From positions 186,001 through 250,000 of the forward strand of contig JAPEUQ010000019.1 in NCBI GenBank assembly GCA_027946365.1: a DNA stretch of 64,000 bases, written 5' to 3'. The notes below the pieces were generated by a model. It was not told the origin of the DNA. It ran no database searches and worked only from the letters and a program-made list of their open reading frames with translations. A program made the position numbers and the translations under genes. Position 1 is the first letter of the stretch. Each line of letters begins with the position of its first letter. This stretch comes from Kalmusia sp. IMI 367209. Lineage: Eukaryota > Ascomycota > Dothideomycetes > Pleosporales > Didymosphaeriaceae. Shown here one piece after another: positions 23,019 to 33,402 of this stretch.

Positions 23019-25105
23019 ATGTTTCGAAGTCATTTTCTAGCGGTCGCACTACAGTTCAGCGGTGTCTTCGCTATAGTGGGACACACTGACTTCCCCTCTC
23101 CCACCTCAACGCCCTCTCTTGAGCGAAGACAAGACCAGACCAACGTTCCTGCTTTTACCCTGGTTCCAGACAATCTCGAAATTCCCACTTTTACCTTCGA
23201 TCCGATCGAACGGTACATTGTCACGACTGTAAAGCTTTCCTAATCCATCGCTATGAGTAAAGTTTAACTCTGTATAGGGTGCGAATGCAGACCCAGAGCC
23301 AACTGCGGATAAGCTCCAGATCTATCCGACCGGTGTCTTTAGTGACTTCCCTCAAGATGGAGTCACAGTTGCCTTCGGTCCCGATCTTCGAAAGCGTATC
23401 CAAGACACTGCAGGCGCCAATTGCCAGGCAGAAGGTTCGGTTTGCCGCGACAGACTCCTTCCTGTCATCCAGAACACAGATTTGAACTCCCACGCCAAGC
23501 GATTTATCCTGGTTACCTCTTTCTTGGTCGGAGAGATTATCTCTTTCATTACCTCGGAAGTAATGGTGGCGGCCGCCGTCGGTGGTGCTGCAGTCGTTGC
23601 AGTCAAGTATGATTACAATGACATGGATCAGATGCAGAGCATTGGGGAAGCAAACACCAACACGATTGCGATTCAACATGGTCCTGATGCGCTACCCACC
23701 ACAGTCACGATTCCAACTCCACCTATCCCTGCAACACGCACAGATGACGGCTTGATCACGATCGAGACAATGGCTGTAGACTCCGGCGAGCACAAGGCTG
23801 GGGATGTAGTCTTCCACATACCTGAAGATAATCGAGCCCGGATGCAAGAATTACTCCATATGATGGGCTTGGAATCGGTATCAAAGGCCTGCGAAGGTCA
23901 GAATCTCTTGTCTGTGAATGGACCGAGTAGTCGCATTCGGAAACGACAAGAGTGGAACACTTGCGTACAGACTGTCGAGGATTTCATTCCCGACTTCGTG
24001 ACAAGTGCACCTACGAATCTTCTACAGATCGCGCCAAAGAGTTTCCCGCCGCCTCCAGTAATAGGACAAGACGTCGGCTTCCCGATGCAAAATCTCAAGC
24101 TTGATGGAACACCCGTAGTCATTCCAACTTATCGTATGCTGCGAGCAAACATCCCCAAAACGGGTGTCGCCAAGCCGCCGCAACCTGGACCACCAGGAGC
24201 AAACGTGCACCTACCGTCACTGTTTCTAAGCGCTTTTGCGATCACGTTAGTAACGCATGCCATTGCCGCTGGAGGCCAAGTAGCACTCGATCTCTGGGTT
24301 TCCTCTGCAGATCTCGCACATGTGAAGACTGAGGAATTCCAATGCCCTGAGGATATATTATGTATTGAAGATGCATGCAAGGCCCAGAGGGAGGATACGG
24401 TGATAAAACAGAGAGACGCGGTCTGTGTAGAGGTGAGTCGACTCACTGATTGAACCATAAAAACTGTTATCTTAAGTACTGATATGGCCTCACAGAAAAC
24501 TAACGCAGGCTGCCCATGCACGCCAGTATATTTCCCAGATCACACCGATGTCCAACAAGGATACATGGACGCGCAATATGATTGGCTTCAGGAGCTTATT
24601 CAACTTTCGAATGCACCAGAAGAAACTCAATTCGATGTCAAATGCGAAGGCGATGTCCAGAAAGACAAGGCTCTGGCGACGGGCTTCAAAGAGTGTGTTC
24701 CATCATCCTTTTGAAACGTCATGAAACAAATGTACTAACGCTGTGTCAGCAAAATCAAGGAGATGTGCACCAATCACAAGAAGCTGCAGGACGGGCTTAG
24801 CATTAATGGCCCTGGTGGTGACAAGTATTGGAATGAAGTCACCAACGGTAACGGAATTACGTGGTCGTTGATTTGGAACCAGCAGGCGGGCAAAAAGGAC
24901 ACATGCGATTTCGACTGCGAGACCATTTTCAATGCGTTCGCAAATAGTAGCGACTGTGAGTTTCACTTGATGCCGCTGTTAATTTATCAGACATACTGAC
25001 GACTGGATACCAGGTGTTAAAGATGATGGGCTGTTAAAGACTGGGAGGATTGAAACTGATTGTGGTCAGGCAGGGTACGATGCACGCGTGATTAGTCAGG
25101 GGTAA
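23019..25105 (+). CDS. Predicted secreted cysteine-rich protein with internal hydrophobic helix, unknown function
   Basis: Five exons: 23019..23228, 23278..24432, 24496..24692, 24750..24955 and 25014..25105. All junctions are in phase and give 619 residues. The N-terminus is a signal peptide, followed by a Pro/Thr-rich stretch with a dibasic E-R-R-Q that may be a propeptide site. Around codon 155-190 a Gly/Ala/Val-rich hydrophobic segment could be a membrane helix. A second dibasic site (R-K-R-Q) occurs mid-protein. The C-terminal 190 residues carry about a dozen Cys in a compact pattern (C-P-C-T-P, V-K-C-E-G, E-M-C, D-T-C-D-F-D-C-E). No catalytic motif is recognisable. The divergent neighbour is the secreted zincin. 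Donor 24693 is GTGTGT. It could be a secreted enzyme-less domain protein or a processed precursor. Confidence 0.7.
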
Positions 25106-25624
25106 AGGGCGAGTGTTGTAGGACCCGCTACTGGACCCATAGAAACGACAAAGTAGAAAATCTTAGCATATAGAAGTCCTATGAGTATTTATATTGGTTT
25201 TTTCATAAACCTATCCATACTCTGGGTTGGACAATAACCAGTATCATCACCAGCTTCACCAGCACCATCCACAAGACTAAACACGAACTCGGGTCCGTTC
25301 CCCACATCACCAACGCTTCCTAGGTATACAAATACGCAGCCATGTGTCGCATATTAAAATACCATCAACCCGACCTCCCACGTGGTCCCACGCCATGAGC
25401 CCGATTAACCCAGATGAAGCGCGAGATGACCCAACCAATAAGCACCACATCCGCACCATCAACCGACCGTCCGCTCTTCGTAAACATGCATCGAAGTCCC
25501 CATCTGGTATTTCCATAGAAAAGAAGAATCAAGGTCGCACTCATCTCCCTGCAACGTAACAACACCGCATGGCGATAAAGTAGGCGCGTACTCGGGGTCG
25601 TGGACCTCAGTGCTCAAAAGCAGA

Positions 25625-25630
25625 TATAAA
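25625..25630 (+). promoter_or_regulatory. TATA box before the 25717 gene
   Basis: A perfect TATAAA lies 87 bp before ATG 25717 and is followed by an A/C-rich leader. It marks a strong regulated promoter of the kind often found before small secreted protein genes. The stretch 25106-25624 contains no supported gene. Confidence 0.5.
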
Positions 25631-25716
25631 GGGCGCCAAACAACACAAAAAAAGCATTCCGCAAGCACCACTTTCAAACCCCCAAGCAAGCAACAATCTC
25701 AGATTATAATAGCATC

Positions 25717-26421
25717 ATGAAATTCCTCACCCCTATCCTCCTAGCCAGCGTCGCCGCCGCCCTCCCCATCGATACCATCACTTCCGACTGCGGCCCCACC
25801 ATCTCCACCGTCGTCAAGACCCTCAACAACGCCACGGATACCGCACGCACCCTCCACGTCGAACACACGCTCTCCTCCTTCTCGCCGCAGGCTGCGCGCG
25901 GCGAGCCGTGCACCGTGAGCACCACCATCCGTGTACCCAAGGGGTACAAAGGTCCGTTCCGACTCTCTTTCCATCTTGAACTACGAACTCTTGAAAAACA
26001 GCTCGGTGACTCGGGTCTCCTTGCTGGACGACGTGAGAAATTTTTGCCAACGAGGTAGGATAGCGCGCGCCAACACCGCCGGCACAGATGTAGACGGATA
26101 TCTCAAGTTAGGAAAAGATGAATCGGCAGTGTTTGATGCCGTGTACACATTCACCTCTGACCCAGGGGAAACGGTGAGCTCTCTTCTCCCCACCCACATA
26201 CACGTAATCAGGCAGACTGATACGCACAGTCTCGCTCCACGCTCCGCTTCACGGGCCCCCAGTCAGGTCGCTTCTCCTCCCATGCACGAGCAGTAGGCGG
26301 AAGCTGGAGTACATGCGATGGAGATACGTTGAAGAGCTCTTATTCGCTGCGGGGCAGCGGCAGTGGAGGTGAGGGCGAAAAGTGGTTTGTTAGTAGTGGG
26401 GTCGATATTGAGGTCTGTTGA
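25717..26421 (+). CDS. Small secreted protein, unknown function
   Basis: Exons 25717..25943, 26002..26173 and 26230..26421 give 196 residues. Donor GTACAA at 25944 is chosen over GTCCGT at 25952 because only it keeps the frame open. Residues 1-16 form a clear signal peptide (M-K-F-L-T-P-I-L-L-A...A-A-L-P). The mature protein has five Cys, a Thr/Ser-rich first half, and a Gly/Ser-rich end finishing in V-D-I-E-V-C. Size, signal peptide and the TATA-led promoter fit an apoplastic small secreted protein. No family is recognised. The gene is third in a row of secreted-protein genes (zincin, 619-aa protein, this). Confidence 0.7.
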
Positions 26422-26580
26422 TGTGTTGTATATCAAATCGATTCTACGTATATACGTATGCGTGTATGCGAGATACAAGGCCATCCAGCCACTATGAAAT
26501 GCAATGCAATCCTACCCGAACGAAGCTTCCTTAAACCAAACGCGCCACCATATGCAACCGTTTTTTTCTGTGGCTGTTTT

Positions 26581-28052
26581 CTATCGCACGATGGGTCTCA
26601 CAACCCCATCAGCGACCCACTTCCCCGTAAATCTTTCCTCCAAAACGCGTAATTTGGAGAAAAACACATCGTCGTCAACATACGCGCCCTTCAACCACCT
26701 CTCTCCCTTTGTAGCATCGAACGCCTTCCGCGCATGCAGCACTCTTCTGTTGTCGAAGATGACGCACTCGCCCTCGTTTAGCCTATACTCAAACAGGTTC
26801 TCTTCGGTACTGAGGAGCTTCTCGTATGCGTGCGAGGCAGCGAGGTAGTTCCCGAAGCGCGGTTTGGCTTTCTCCGCCAATACGAGCCTCAAAAGGGCCT
26901 TGGAAGGGTGGAGACCAGTTGACGCGGTGGAGGGCAAGGTTCGTGGGCTCACTATACTTTGGGTAGGGGTAAAGTTCGATGGTGGGGCGGGTGTAGTGGT
27001 AGTGGTATGTTGGGTGGTGGTAGTGGTAGGTTACGGGGAAGGTACACAGAGTGCGGAAGTCGGTTTTGGACATTTGGTGCAGCTTCTGAGCGGCGTGGAA
27101 GGCGTCACTAAAGAAAGACTCGCCGCCAGGTGTGCGAGCGCGCAGGGAGTGCAATAGCTGGAGGTGCGGCGGGTTCGAGGTGTATAGGAGGTCCATGTGC
27201 AGGCCGAGGAATTGCGGGGTGTAGGCGATGTTCTCGGCTTTGGGCTTAGAGCGGACGTCCCAGGTGCGGCCGTAGAAGGTATCTTTCAGGGTGCCTATTC
27301 GTCCTGCGATGTCGACGACTGATTCTTCTGATTCTGGTACGTTTTTGAGGAAGAGCAGGCCGTACTTGTTCAGATGACTCAGTGCATCGAACAGCACTTC
27401 GTCTTCCCCCATCCAGTCTTTGTAGTCGATCCATTTGTTGTTCTTGACGATGGTCTCCCGGTCCCAGAGTACTCTATCATCGTAGCGCACGCCTCCTCTG
27501 AGCTCTACCTCGGTATTCAATGCGCGTCGCAACCAGTCGAGCGAATGCCTCGTGCGGTGCTCCGCATCATAGCCTTTTTACGTCATTCTGCCACTCCACT
27601 TCGAGCATCCATCCCTTCTCTGCATCCTCTACTATCCGGCTCTTGCCTTCAATCTCCTGTGGGATATCCGAGGTCTGGAAGAGCTTCTGCTTGCTGTCTG
27701 GATCGACGCATCGCGGGCAGGTGCAACTGTCGCGGAGGAATACTGTGTCGAAGGTTCGGGGGCTGTCGTCGATGCTCACAGCAATCGTCTTCACAGGATA
27801 TGCGTCCAATTGGCCTGCATTGGCAGGGCTGTGGACGAGCTTCTCCTGCTGTGCGGGCGTGGGGTGGTACTCGCGCGTGGGCCTCGGTGGTGCGGGGTTC
27901 GTATGCTCAGGACTCTTGCGCGCCGACTTCACGCTGGAGGGGCCGCTGAAGAGGGAGCCCAAAAAGGTCCTGCGTGTGCATGTCGGCGTGCCAGCACGGA
28001 CATGGCGGGGCGCAGATCTGACCGTCAGGCGGGTGGTGATGTTCAGGGACAT
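26581..28052 (-). CDS. TauD-type 2-oxoglutarate dioxygenase, gamma-butyrobetaine hydroxylase/Aim17-like, with two frame breaks
   Basis: A single long minus-strand coding region (about 489 residues) with a mitochondrial-type basic N-terminus. Next comes a DUF971-like domain with the zinc knuckle C-T-C-P-R-C, then a TauD domain with H-x-D in L-G-L-H-M-D and the distal His in V-L-H-A-R-K-A-F. This two-domain order is that of gamma-butyrobetaine and trimethyllysine dioxygenases of carnitine synthesis and of yeast Aim17. The frame is broken twice, each time by one surplus base: in TTTTT 27575-27579 (where K-G-Y-D-A-E-H resumes in the next frame) and in 26887-26894 (CCTCAAAA). No introns fit. Removing both gives 1470 nt, divisible by three. 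A His/Tyr/Pro low-complexity insertion sits in the TauD domain (plus 26991-27030). Reaction: Fe(II)/2-oxoglutarate hydroxylation of a betaine-type substrate, inferred from the family. Confidence 0.75.
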
Positions 28053-28261
28053 GGCGGGATGACGAGGGCTGCTGTTGGTCAACGGCGACCGAGCGCAGGC
28101 GTGCCTTTTCAGCGCGGCGGGAGCCTTTGACCCGAGGTAACAAGACAGACACCCACTCTTTCCTTTTTCCGCTACTCCATCATCCGCAAAGAAGACGCGA
28201 GACTGCGTGCATCCAGCACTGGCTCGTAGCGCGTGATCTCCCGCGTCGGAGGCTTGGGCGC
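28053..28261. promoter_or_regulatory. Shared 209-bp promoter of two divergent mitochondrial genes
   Basis: Lies between the start of the TauD dioxygenase (minus) and the TPP carrier (plus). The short head-to-head spacing implies shared control; both products are predicted mitochondrial. No binding site is claimed. Confidence 0.5.
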
Positions 28262-29339
28262 ATGTCTGGGGAAGTTGCGCAGCTCAAGCATGAGGTATGT
28301 ATACTCGGTTACTGCATCGATGCTGCAATACTGACTTTGCCTTCCAGGGCTCACAGCTGCAGGTCGTCGTTGCAGGCGCTGTTGCGGGCCTCGTCTCACG
28401 GTACGCCCCCTACTATCTCCATACGAGCGTGAATGCTGATGCGCTGCTTGCTGTAGCTTCGTGATCGCGCCCCTCGACGTCATCAAGATCCGCCTCCAGC
28501 TCCAGGTCCATTCGCTATCCGACCCCCTTAGCACGCGCGGTATTCAAGGACCTACATACAAAGGGACATTGGGCACGCTCAGATACATCCTCCGCGAGGA
28601 AGGGCTCACTGGGCTATGGAAGGGCAACATACCGGCCGAGGCCATGTACCTGACCTACGGCAGTGTCCAATTCTCCGCTTACAAGTACATATCTACCCTC
28701 CTTGAGACTGTTCCGCCTCCCTATGCCCTCCCCGGCTCTGCGGTCTCGTTCATCAGCGGCGCTGCGGCCGGTGCATGCGCAACCACTGTCACATACCCTC
28801 TCGATCTGCTACGGACGCGATTTGCCGCCCAGGGAACAGAGCGTGTCTACAGCTCCCTTGCTGCCTCGATTCGGCACATCGTCGAGCACGAAGGGCCCAC
28901 TGGTTTCTTCCGCGGTCTGGGTGCTGGCGTGAGCCAGATTGTGCCTTACATGGGGCTCTTCTTTGCCAGCTACGAGGGACTGAAGCCCGTCATGGCGAAC
29001 TCGCCCTATTCTCTTCCATTTGGCGGCTCAGACGCGGCTGCCGGAGTGATTGCAAGCGTGCTTTCCAAGACGGCTGTCTACCCGCTCGACACGACGCGCA
29101 AGCGATTGCAAGTTCAGGGCCCGATGAGATCACGATACGTCCACCGCAACATACCCACGTATACGGGCGTGGTCAGCACACTAGTCAACATCTCCAAGAG
29201 GGAGGGCATGCGGGGACTGTATCGCGGGTTGCCGGTGAGCTTGCTGAAGGCGGCACCGGCAAGTGCCGTAACCATGTGGACCTACGAGAGAGCCATGGCG
29301 GCCATGTTGGTTCTGGAGGACAGGCTGGCCGCCGAGTGA
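28262..29339 (+). CDS. TPC1: Mitochondrial thiamine pyrophosphate carrier
   Basis: Three exons, 28262..28294, 28348..28400 and 28457..29339, give 322 residues. Two tiny 5' exons are spliced with GTATGT and GTACGC donors. The protein has three mitochondrial carrier repeats, each with the P-x-D/E-x-x-K/R signature: [21 protein letters not shown] and [11 protein letters not shown]. The sequence around the first repeat (long H-S-L-S-D-P-L-S loop, then Y-K-G-T-L-G-T-L) matches the fungal Tpc1 subfamily closely. Tpc1 imports thiamine pyrophosphate across the inner mitochondrial membrane for matrix dehydrogenases. Length is normal for the family. The start is supported by the short conserved pre-helix N-terminus. 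Confidence 0.9.
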
Positions 29340-29860
29340 GTTTGGGTTACATTTCGATGAGCGGCGTGCATGGCTTAGCGGCCAGGACTGGTCGTACACA
29401 AAGTTTGTCTGCTGTCGTTAGTCACTATATAGCAAAAAGCGGCAATTACGGCGATCGGCACGATGCCGTGCTCAGCAGTAGGCCGCGCTGAAGGCGAAAA
29501 GCCTACGCTCATAAAGGTCATGTTCAGCCGCGCCAGCCAACCGGAATGCGTGGGCGGCGCGGCCACATCGACATGATGGCTCGCTTGCAACGCCAATCCA
29601 TCCTCCTTCAGGTCCCTTCGAATAAAGTATGTGATCCGAAAGCGAGCAGGTGAAAGCTCCCAAGGCCATGGTTCGAGGCTCGAACGAAGGGCGGGGAAGC
29701 AGGGAAGTTCTGCCGGGCGTGGTGGCCCCCTCCATCGAGCCACTTGTGGCCTGAGAGCGAGCTGTTTCGCCAAAGCTCCCTTGGTGGGACCCAAAAAAAT
29801 CGAGCTTCGCCGTCTTCTTTTCTCCAACATCTGCGCCCAGCTGCGAGGTAGCAGACCACC
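29340..29860 (+). other. Intergenic, no feature seen
   Basis: Short overlapping open frames on both strands have no coding character. Holds the promoter of the dioxygenase at 29861. Confidence 0.4.
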
Positions 29861-31928
29861 ATGAAGCGCAAGAACGATGCGCCGCCCAACGGCAAGTCTA
29901 AGAAACGCGCCATCTCCGACGACGAGGCGCACCAGAACTTCCGCAAGGGCCTGTTCGACAGCAGCGTGCTGGCCGACTACACCAACTACTACGCCGCTTC
30001 GCAGCCGTACGTCTTCTGCACTCGCATTGAGCTTCCACCAACACATGTCCTAGATACAAGCACGCCGTGATTCAGAACCTCGTCGATGAGCAGCTCCTCC
30101 GCAATGTGCGCAACGAAATCCGCGAGCACATCTCCTTCACGCCTAAAGAGACGGACATCTACAAGATACACCAGTCTGGCGACCTTGCCAACCTCGATGG
30201 CCTCGACGACTCTGCCCTCAAGCTTCTGCCTTCGCTCCTGACTCTCCGCGACTCTCTCTACTCCTCTGCGTTTCGCAGATATCTCTCCTCGATAACTGGT
30301 TCTGGGCCACTAAGCGGGGTGAAGACGGACATGGCTGTGGTAAGTTGCAGAAGCCCATACGTTCGCAGGCCGTATGCTAAGCTGGACAGAATGTATACAC
30401 ACCTGGATGCCATCTTTTATGTCACGACGATGTCATCGGTAGTCGCCGCGTAAGCTGGATCCTCTACCTCTTAGACCCCGATCGGCCGTGGAAACCGGAG
30501 TGGGGTGGTGCGCTGCGTCTGTTTCCAACGAAGGACCTAAAGACCGCGGAGGGAGACGACGTCAAAGTGCCGCTGCCCGACTTCACAGAGTCAATACCAC
30601 CCGCGTGGAATCAGCTATCCTTCTTCACCGTGCAGCCGGGCGAGAGCTTTCACGATGTCGAGGAAGTCTACAGGCGTGGTGCAGGAGAGACCGAAGAAGA
30701 AGATGGTGGTCGCATACGCATGGCCATCAGTGGATGGTTTCACATTCCTCAAGAGGGCGAGGACGGCTACGAAGAAGGTCTGGAAGAAAAGCTTGCTGAG
30801 CGGAGCTCTCTTGCTCAATTGCAGGGCGGAAAAGCCGACGTTTTCGACGAACCACAGTCACACTGGGTTGAAAACCCGCACTGGGAGGCGCAGGCCAAAG
30901 CGCAGGATGACCAGATGACCGCTGACGAGATGGACTTCTTGCTCAAATACATGAACCCGAACTACCTCGTGCCGGACACGGTCGAGGACATTACGCGCTT
31001 GTTCTCGGACGAATCTTCCGTGCGCTTGGCAGAGTTCCTATCACCCAAATTCTGCCTGCGCCTCCGCGAATATCTCGAGTCGAAAGACAACGAACCAAAC
31101 CCAAGCCTGCCCGCAAACCCGTTCTTCACAACGCAATCCCAAGTCGGCGTCGCGCGACCCCCCCATAAACACCGCTTCCTCTACCGCAAAGCAGTTCAGC
31201 CCATACAAACCAGCTACCCTGACACCGCCAGCCTGACGCCGTACGACGACCTCGTTGATGTGCTCTTTCCCCACCCGGCTTTCACGAAATGGCTCTCCCT
31301 TGTCACCGGCATCACCCTCACACGCAGCAACATCCTCGCCCGGCGCTTCCGCCGCGGCATGGATTACACGCTCGCGACCGCCTACGACGAGGAAGACCCC
31401 CAACTCGAAGTCTGTCTCGGCATCACGCCGTCTAAAGGCTGGGGCGACGAGGATGAAGAAGACGAAGCGCCGCCTCAGAATGGCTCGTCCAGCAAGACCA
31501 ATGGTAAGGCGGTTGCTCTAGCTGCAGCACTCAAACCAGAAGAAGAAGTTGGCGGCTACGAAATGTACATGGCTGGCGACGAAGACGAGAGCACCGACGC
31601 AGGCGCGCCCGAGGCCTCCACTGCCACCGGCGCGGGGCAAAGACGCAAGGCCAAGGCTGATCCGGCCGTGTATAAGAGCGCAGCTGGAGATGACGACGAT
31701 GGCATCTTGTTCAGCCAGCCCGCTGCGTGGAATAACCTTGCTATTGTTTTGCGAGACAGGAATGTGCTGCGCTTTACGAAGTACGTGAGTAGAGCTGCGC
31801 AGGGTGATAGGTGGGATGTTTGCGGCGAGTATGGCGTTGAGTTTGGGGAGGATGATGATGAGGACGAGGACGAGGACGAGGACGAGGAGGGAGAGGAAGA
31901 TAGTGGAGATGAGATTCCGGCTGAGTAG
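29861..31928 (+). CDS. OFD1: Prolyl 3,4-dihydroxylase, Ofd1/Tpa1 family
   Basis: Exons 29861..30006, 30054..30339 and 30390..31928 give 656 residues, normal for the family. The N-terminus is basic and nuclear-signal-like (K-R-K-N..K-S-K-K-R). The catalytic 2-oxoglutarate domain has the iron pair His156-x-Asp158 (C-H-D-D-V-I-G-S-R-R), a distal His in S-F-H-D-V (about 232), and an Arg before I-S-G-W (about 254) for 2-oxoglutarate. A linker rich in Asp/Glu follows, then the second, non-catalytic C-terminal domain (Ofd1_CTDD type), ending in a long acidic run from a GAGGAC repeat at 31859-31890. In yeasts this enzyme hydroxylates ribosomal protein uS12 and couples oxygen to translation accuracy and sterol regulation. 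Those roles are family knowledge. Confidence 0.92.
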
Positions 31929-32139
31929 GTTGATGGGGAGGGGGGCCCTTGGGTCATGAACATGGATAGATCATGATGTTATGATTTGAATGCATTTCGG
32001 TATTTTTTCTGCATAATCTCTTATATGTGGACATGGCTCTTTTTCGTCTTGCGAAAAAGCAAGCGCCGGTGTGATCGTTCTGCCGTGGTTTCGCAAATAT
32101 GTCTGCGCTGTTTTCGTGGCGTGAGTTGAAGCTGTGGGA

Positions 32140-32298
32140 TCAGGAATAATTGGATAAGCACCCCTCACGTTTGTTCTCCAGGCATATAACGAGCTTGTAT
32201 GCCCCTGTCCACAGGTCCTCATCTCGAGCTCCGATGTTGCAGTACTTGCAGCGTCCAACCGATGGCGTAGCGAGCTTGCGTCGAAACGAAGTGCTGGT
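32140..32298 (-). other. Coding-like terminal exon with C-x-x-C motif
   Basis: After an acceptor-like GCAACTAG (minus strand) a 52-codon open segment ends in TGA at 32142..32140. It contains C-K-Y-C and two later Cys among charged residues and looks like real protein rather than chance. Upstream, a start (ATG 32541), donor GTAATC and an exon from about 32459 look plausible but do not join in phase. The likely owner is a small uncharacterised gene of about 32140-32541. The rest of 31929-33065 holds nothing else I can support. Confidence 0.3.
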
Positions 32299-33065
32299 CT
32301 AGTTGCAAAGGAGGAGTCCTTAGTGCTCGGAGTTGGACGGAGAGGAGAGAGGGTGTGGACTGTAGTCGGGATGACGCGTAACACGGACAATACGCTGTGA
32401 AAGGTTTACTGCTCTTTGGCACGATGTGACGACGTCGAGACTGAGGGTAGAGATCGTTGCTGGGATATGGATAGAGTGAAGAAGCAAGGTAGGGAGGTTA
32501 AGAAGTTAAGAAGATTACGGGTGGTGAGGTGGATCATGCATGGAACGAGAATAATTGATATAGTATAGACGACAAATGTGAAAGGCTATGGATATTGTTG
32601 GGGAAAGATGAAGAAGACGGCGATGTCTGCAGATGACTAGTTTAGTCGTTGGTATTGGCAGCCTATGGATCGATGTAGCATCCAAAGTATGAAAAGCCCA
32701 AATCGGTTCCACCCGACATAGGTGTAGCAATAGAAAGGAAGAGAGAGGAATAGAAAGTCATTTGCTTCTACGAGGGTTGAGGCTGACACGATATAATGAG
32801 CCATACTATGAAGAGGTTAGCGTGGTCGAAAACATCGGCAACCACGACCCCTACCTCACGACCAACGTCATCCTTTAGACACATCGTCTCCCTATGCATC
32901 AACTCATCTTTCTTTACACATCATGTGGAGAATATGGGCATTTAATCGGCTTCACGTTCATTCGCGGATGCGCGGTCCGATGATTTCTCAATCCTTCTCT
33001 ACATACCAAGCGTGGTCCTGCAATTAGCCTGCATACCCGGAATCCCAGCAGCCACGTTCTCAAAA

Positions 33066-33266
33066 TCAAATGCTCTTCGTCACGGGTTCATCTCTAACCA
33101 ATTCTACTGAATTACTAGCAATGCTAGAGCCCCGGATCTTCGTCATCCTTGCGAACCCACAATATATATGAATCTCAGCTGTGCCGGAGCCGCCTCGCAC
33201 GTTATCCTTATGAGCGAGGGTAAAGTCCAAGACATAGTAACGTTCCAATGTGACGGTTAATACCAT
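33066..33266 (-). CDS. Possible small protein, 66 residues
   Basis: A minus-strand ORF with a true ATG at 33266 whose translation is well mixed (E-R-Y-Y-V-L-D-F-T, then I-H-I-Y-C-G-F-A-R-M) rather than low-complexity. No signal peptide, no recognised family. It is divergent to the lactonase gene 136 bp away. It could be one exon of a longer gene or chance. Confidence 0.25.
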   Translation of the reverse strand: MVLTVTLERYYVLDFTLAHKDNVRGGSGTAEIHIYCGFARMTKIRGSSIASNSVELVRDEPVTKSI

Positions 33267-33402
33267 AGATCAAGTCAATTACCATGCAACTGACCCCGCA
33301 AGTCCGGCCCGCAACATTGGCAGCGACATAAAGATCGCAAAGCCTCATGGTTTACCAAGGACTGAGCCACAGTCGGAGTTCTCTGCCATTTGTCAATACA
33401 CC

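Noticed and set aside
27374..28130. Plus-strand frames of 100-190 codons opposite the TauD dioxygenase
   Set aside because: Shadows of the GC-rich minus-strand coding sequence, which has clear family motifs.
28775..29491. A 238-codon plus-strand frame inside the TPP carrier gene
   Set aside because: It lies in a shifted frame of the carrier, whose own frame holds all three carrier signatures.
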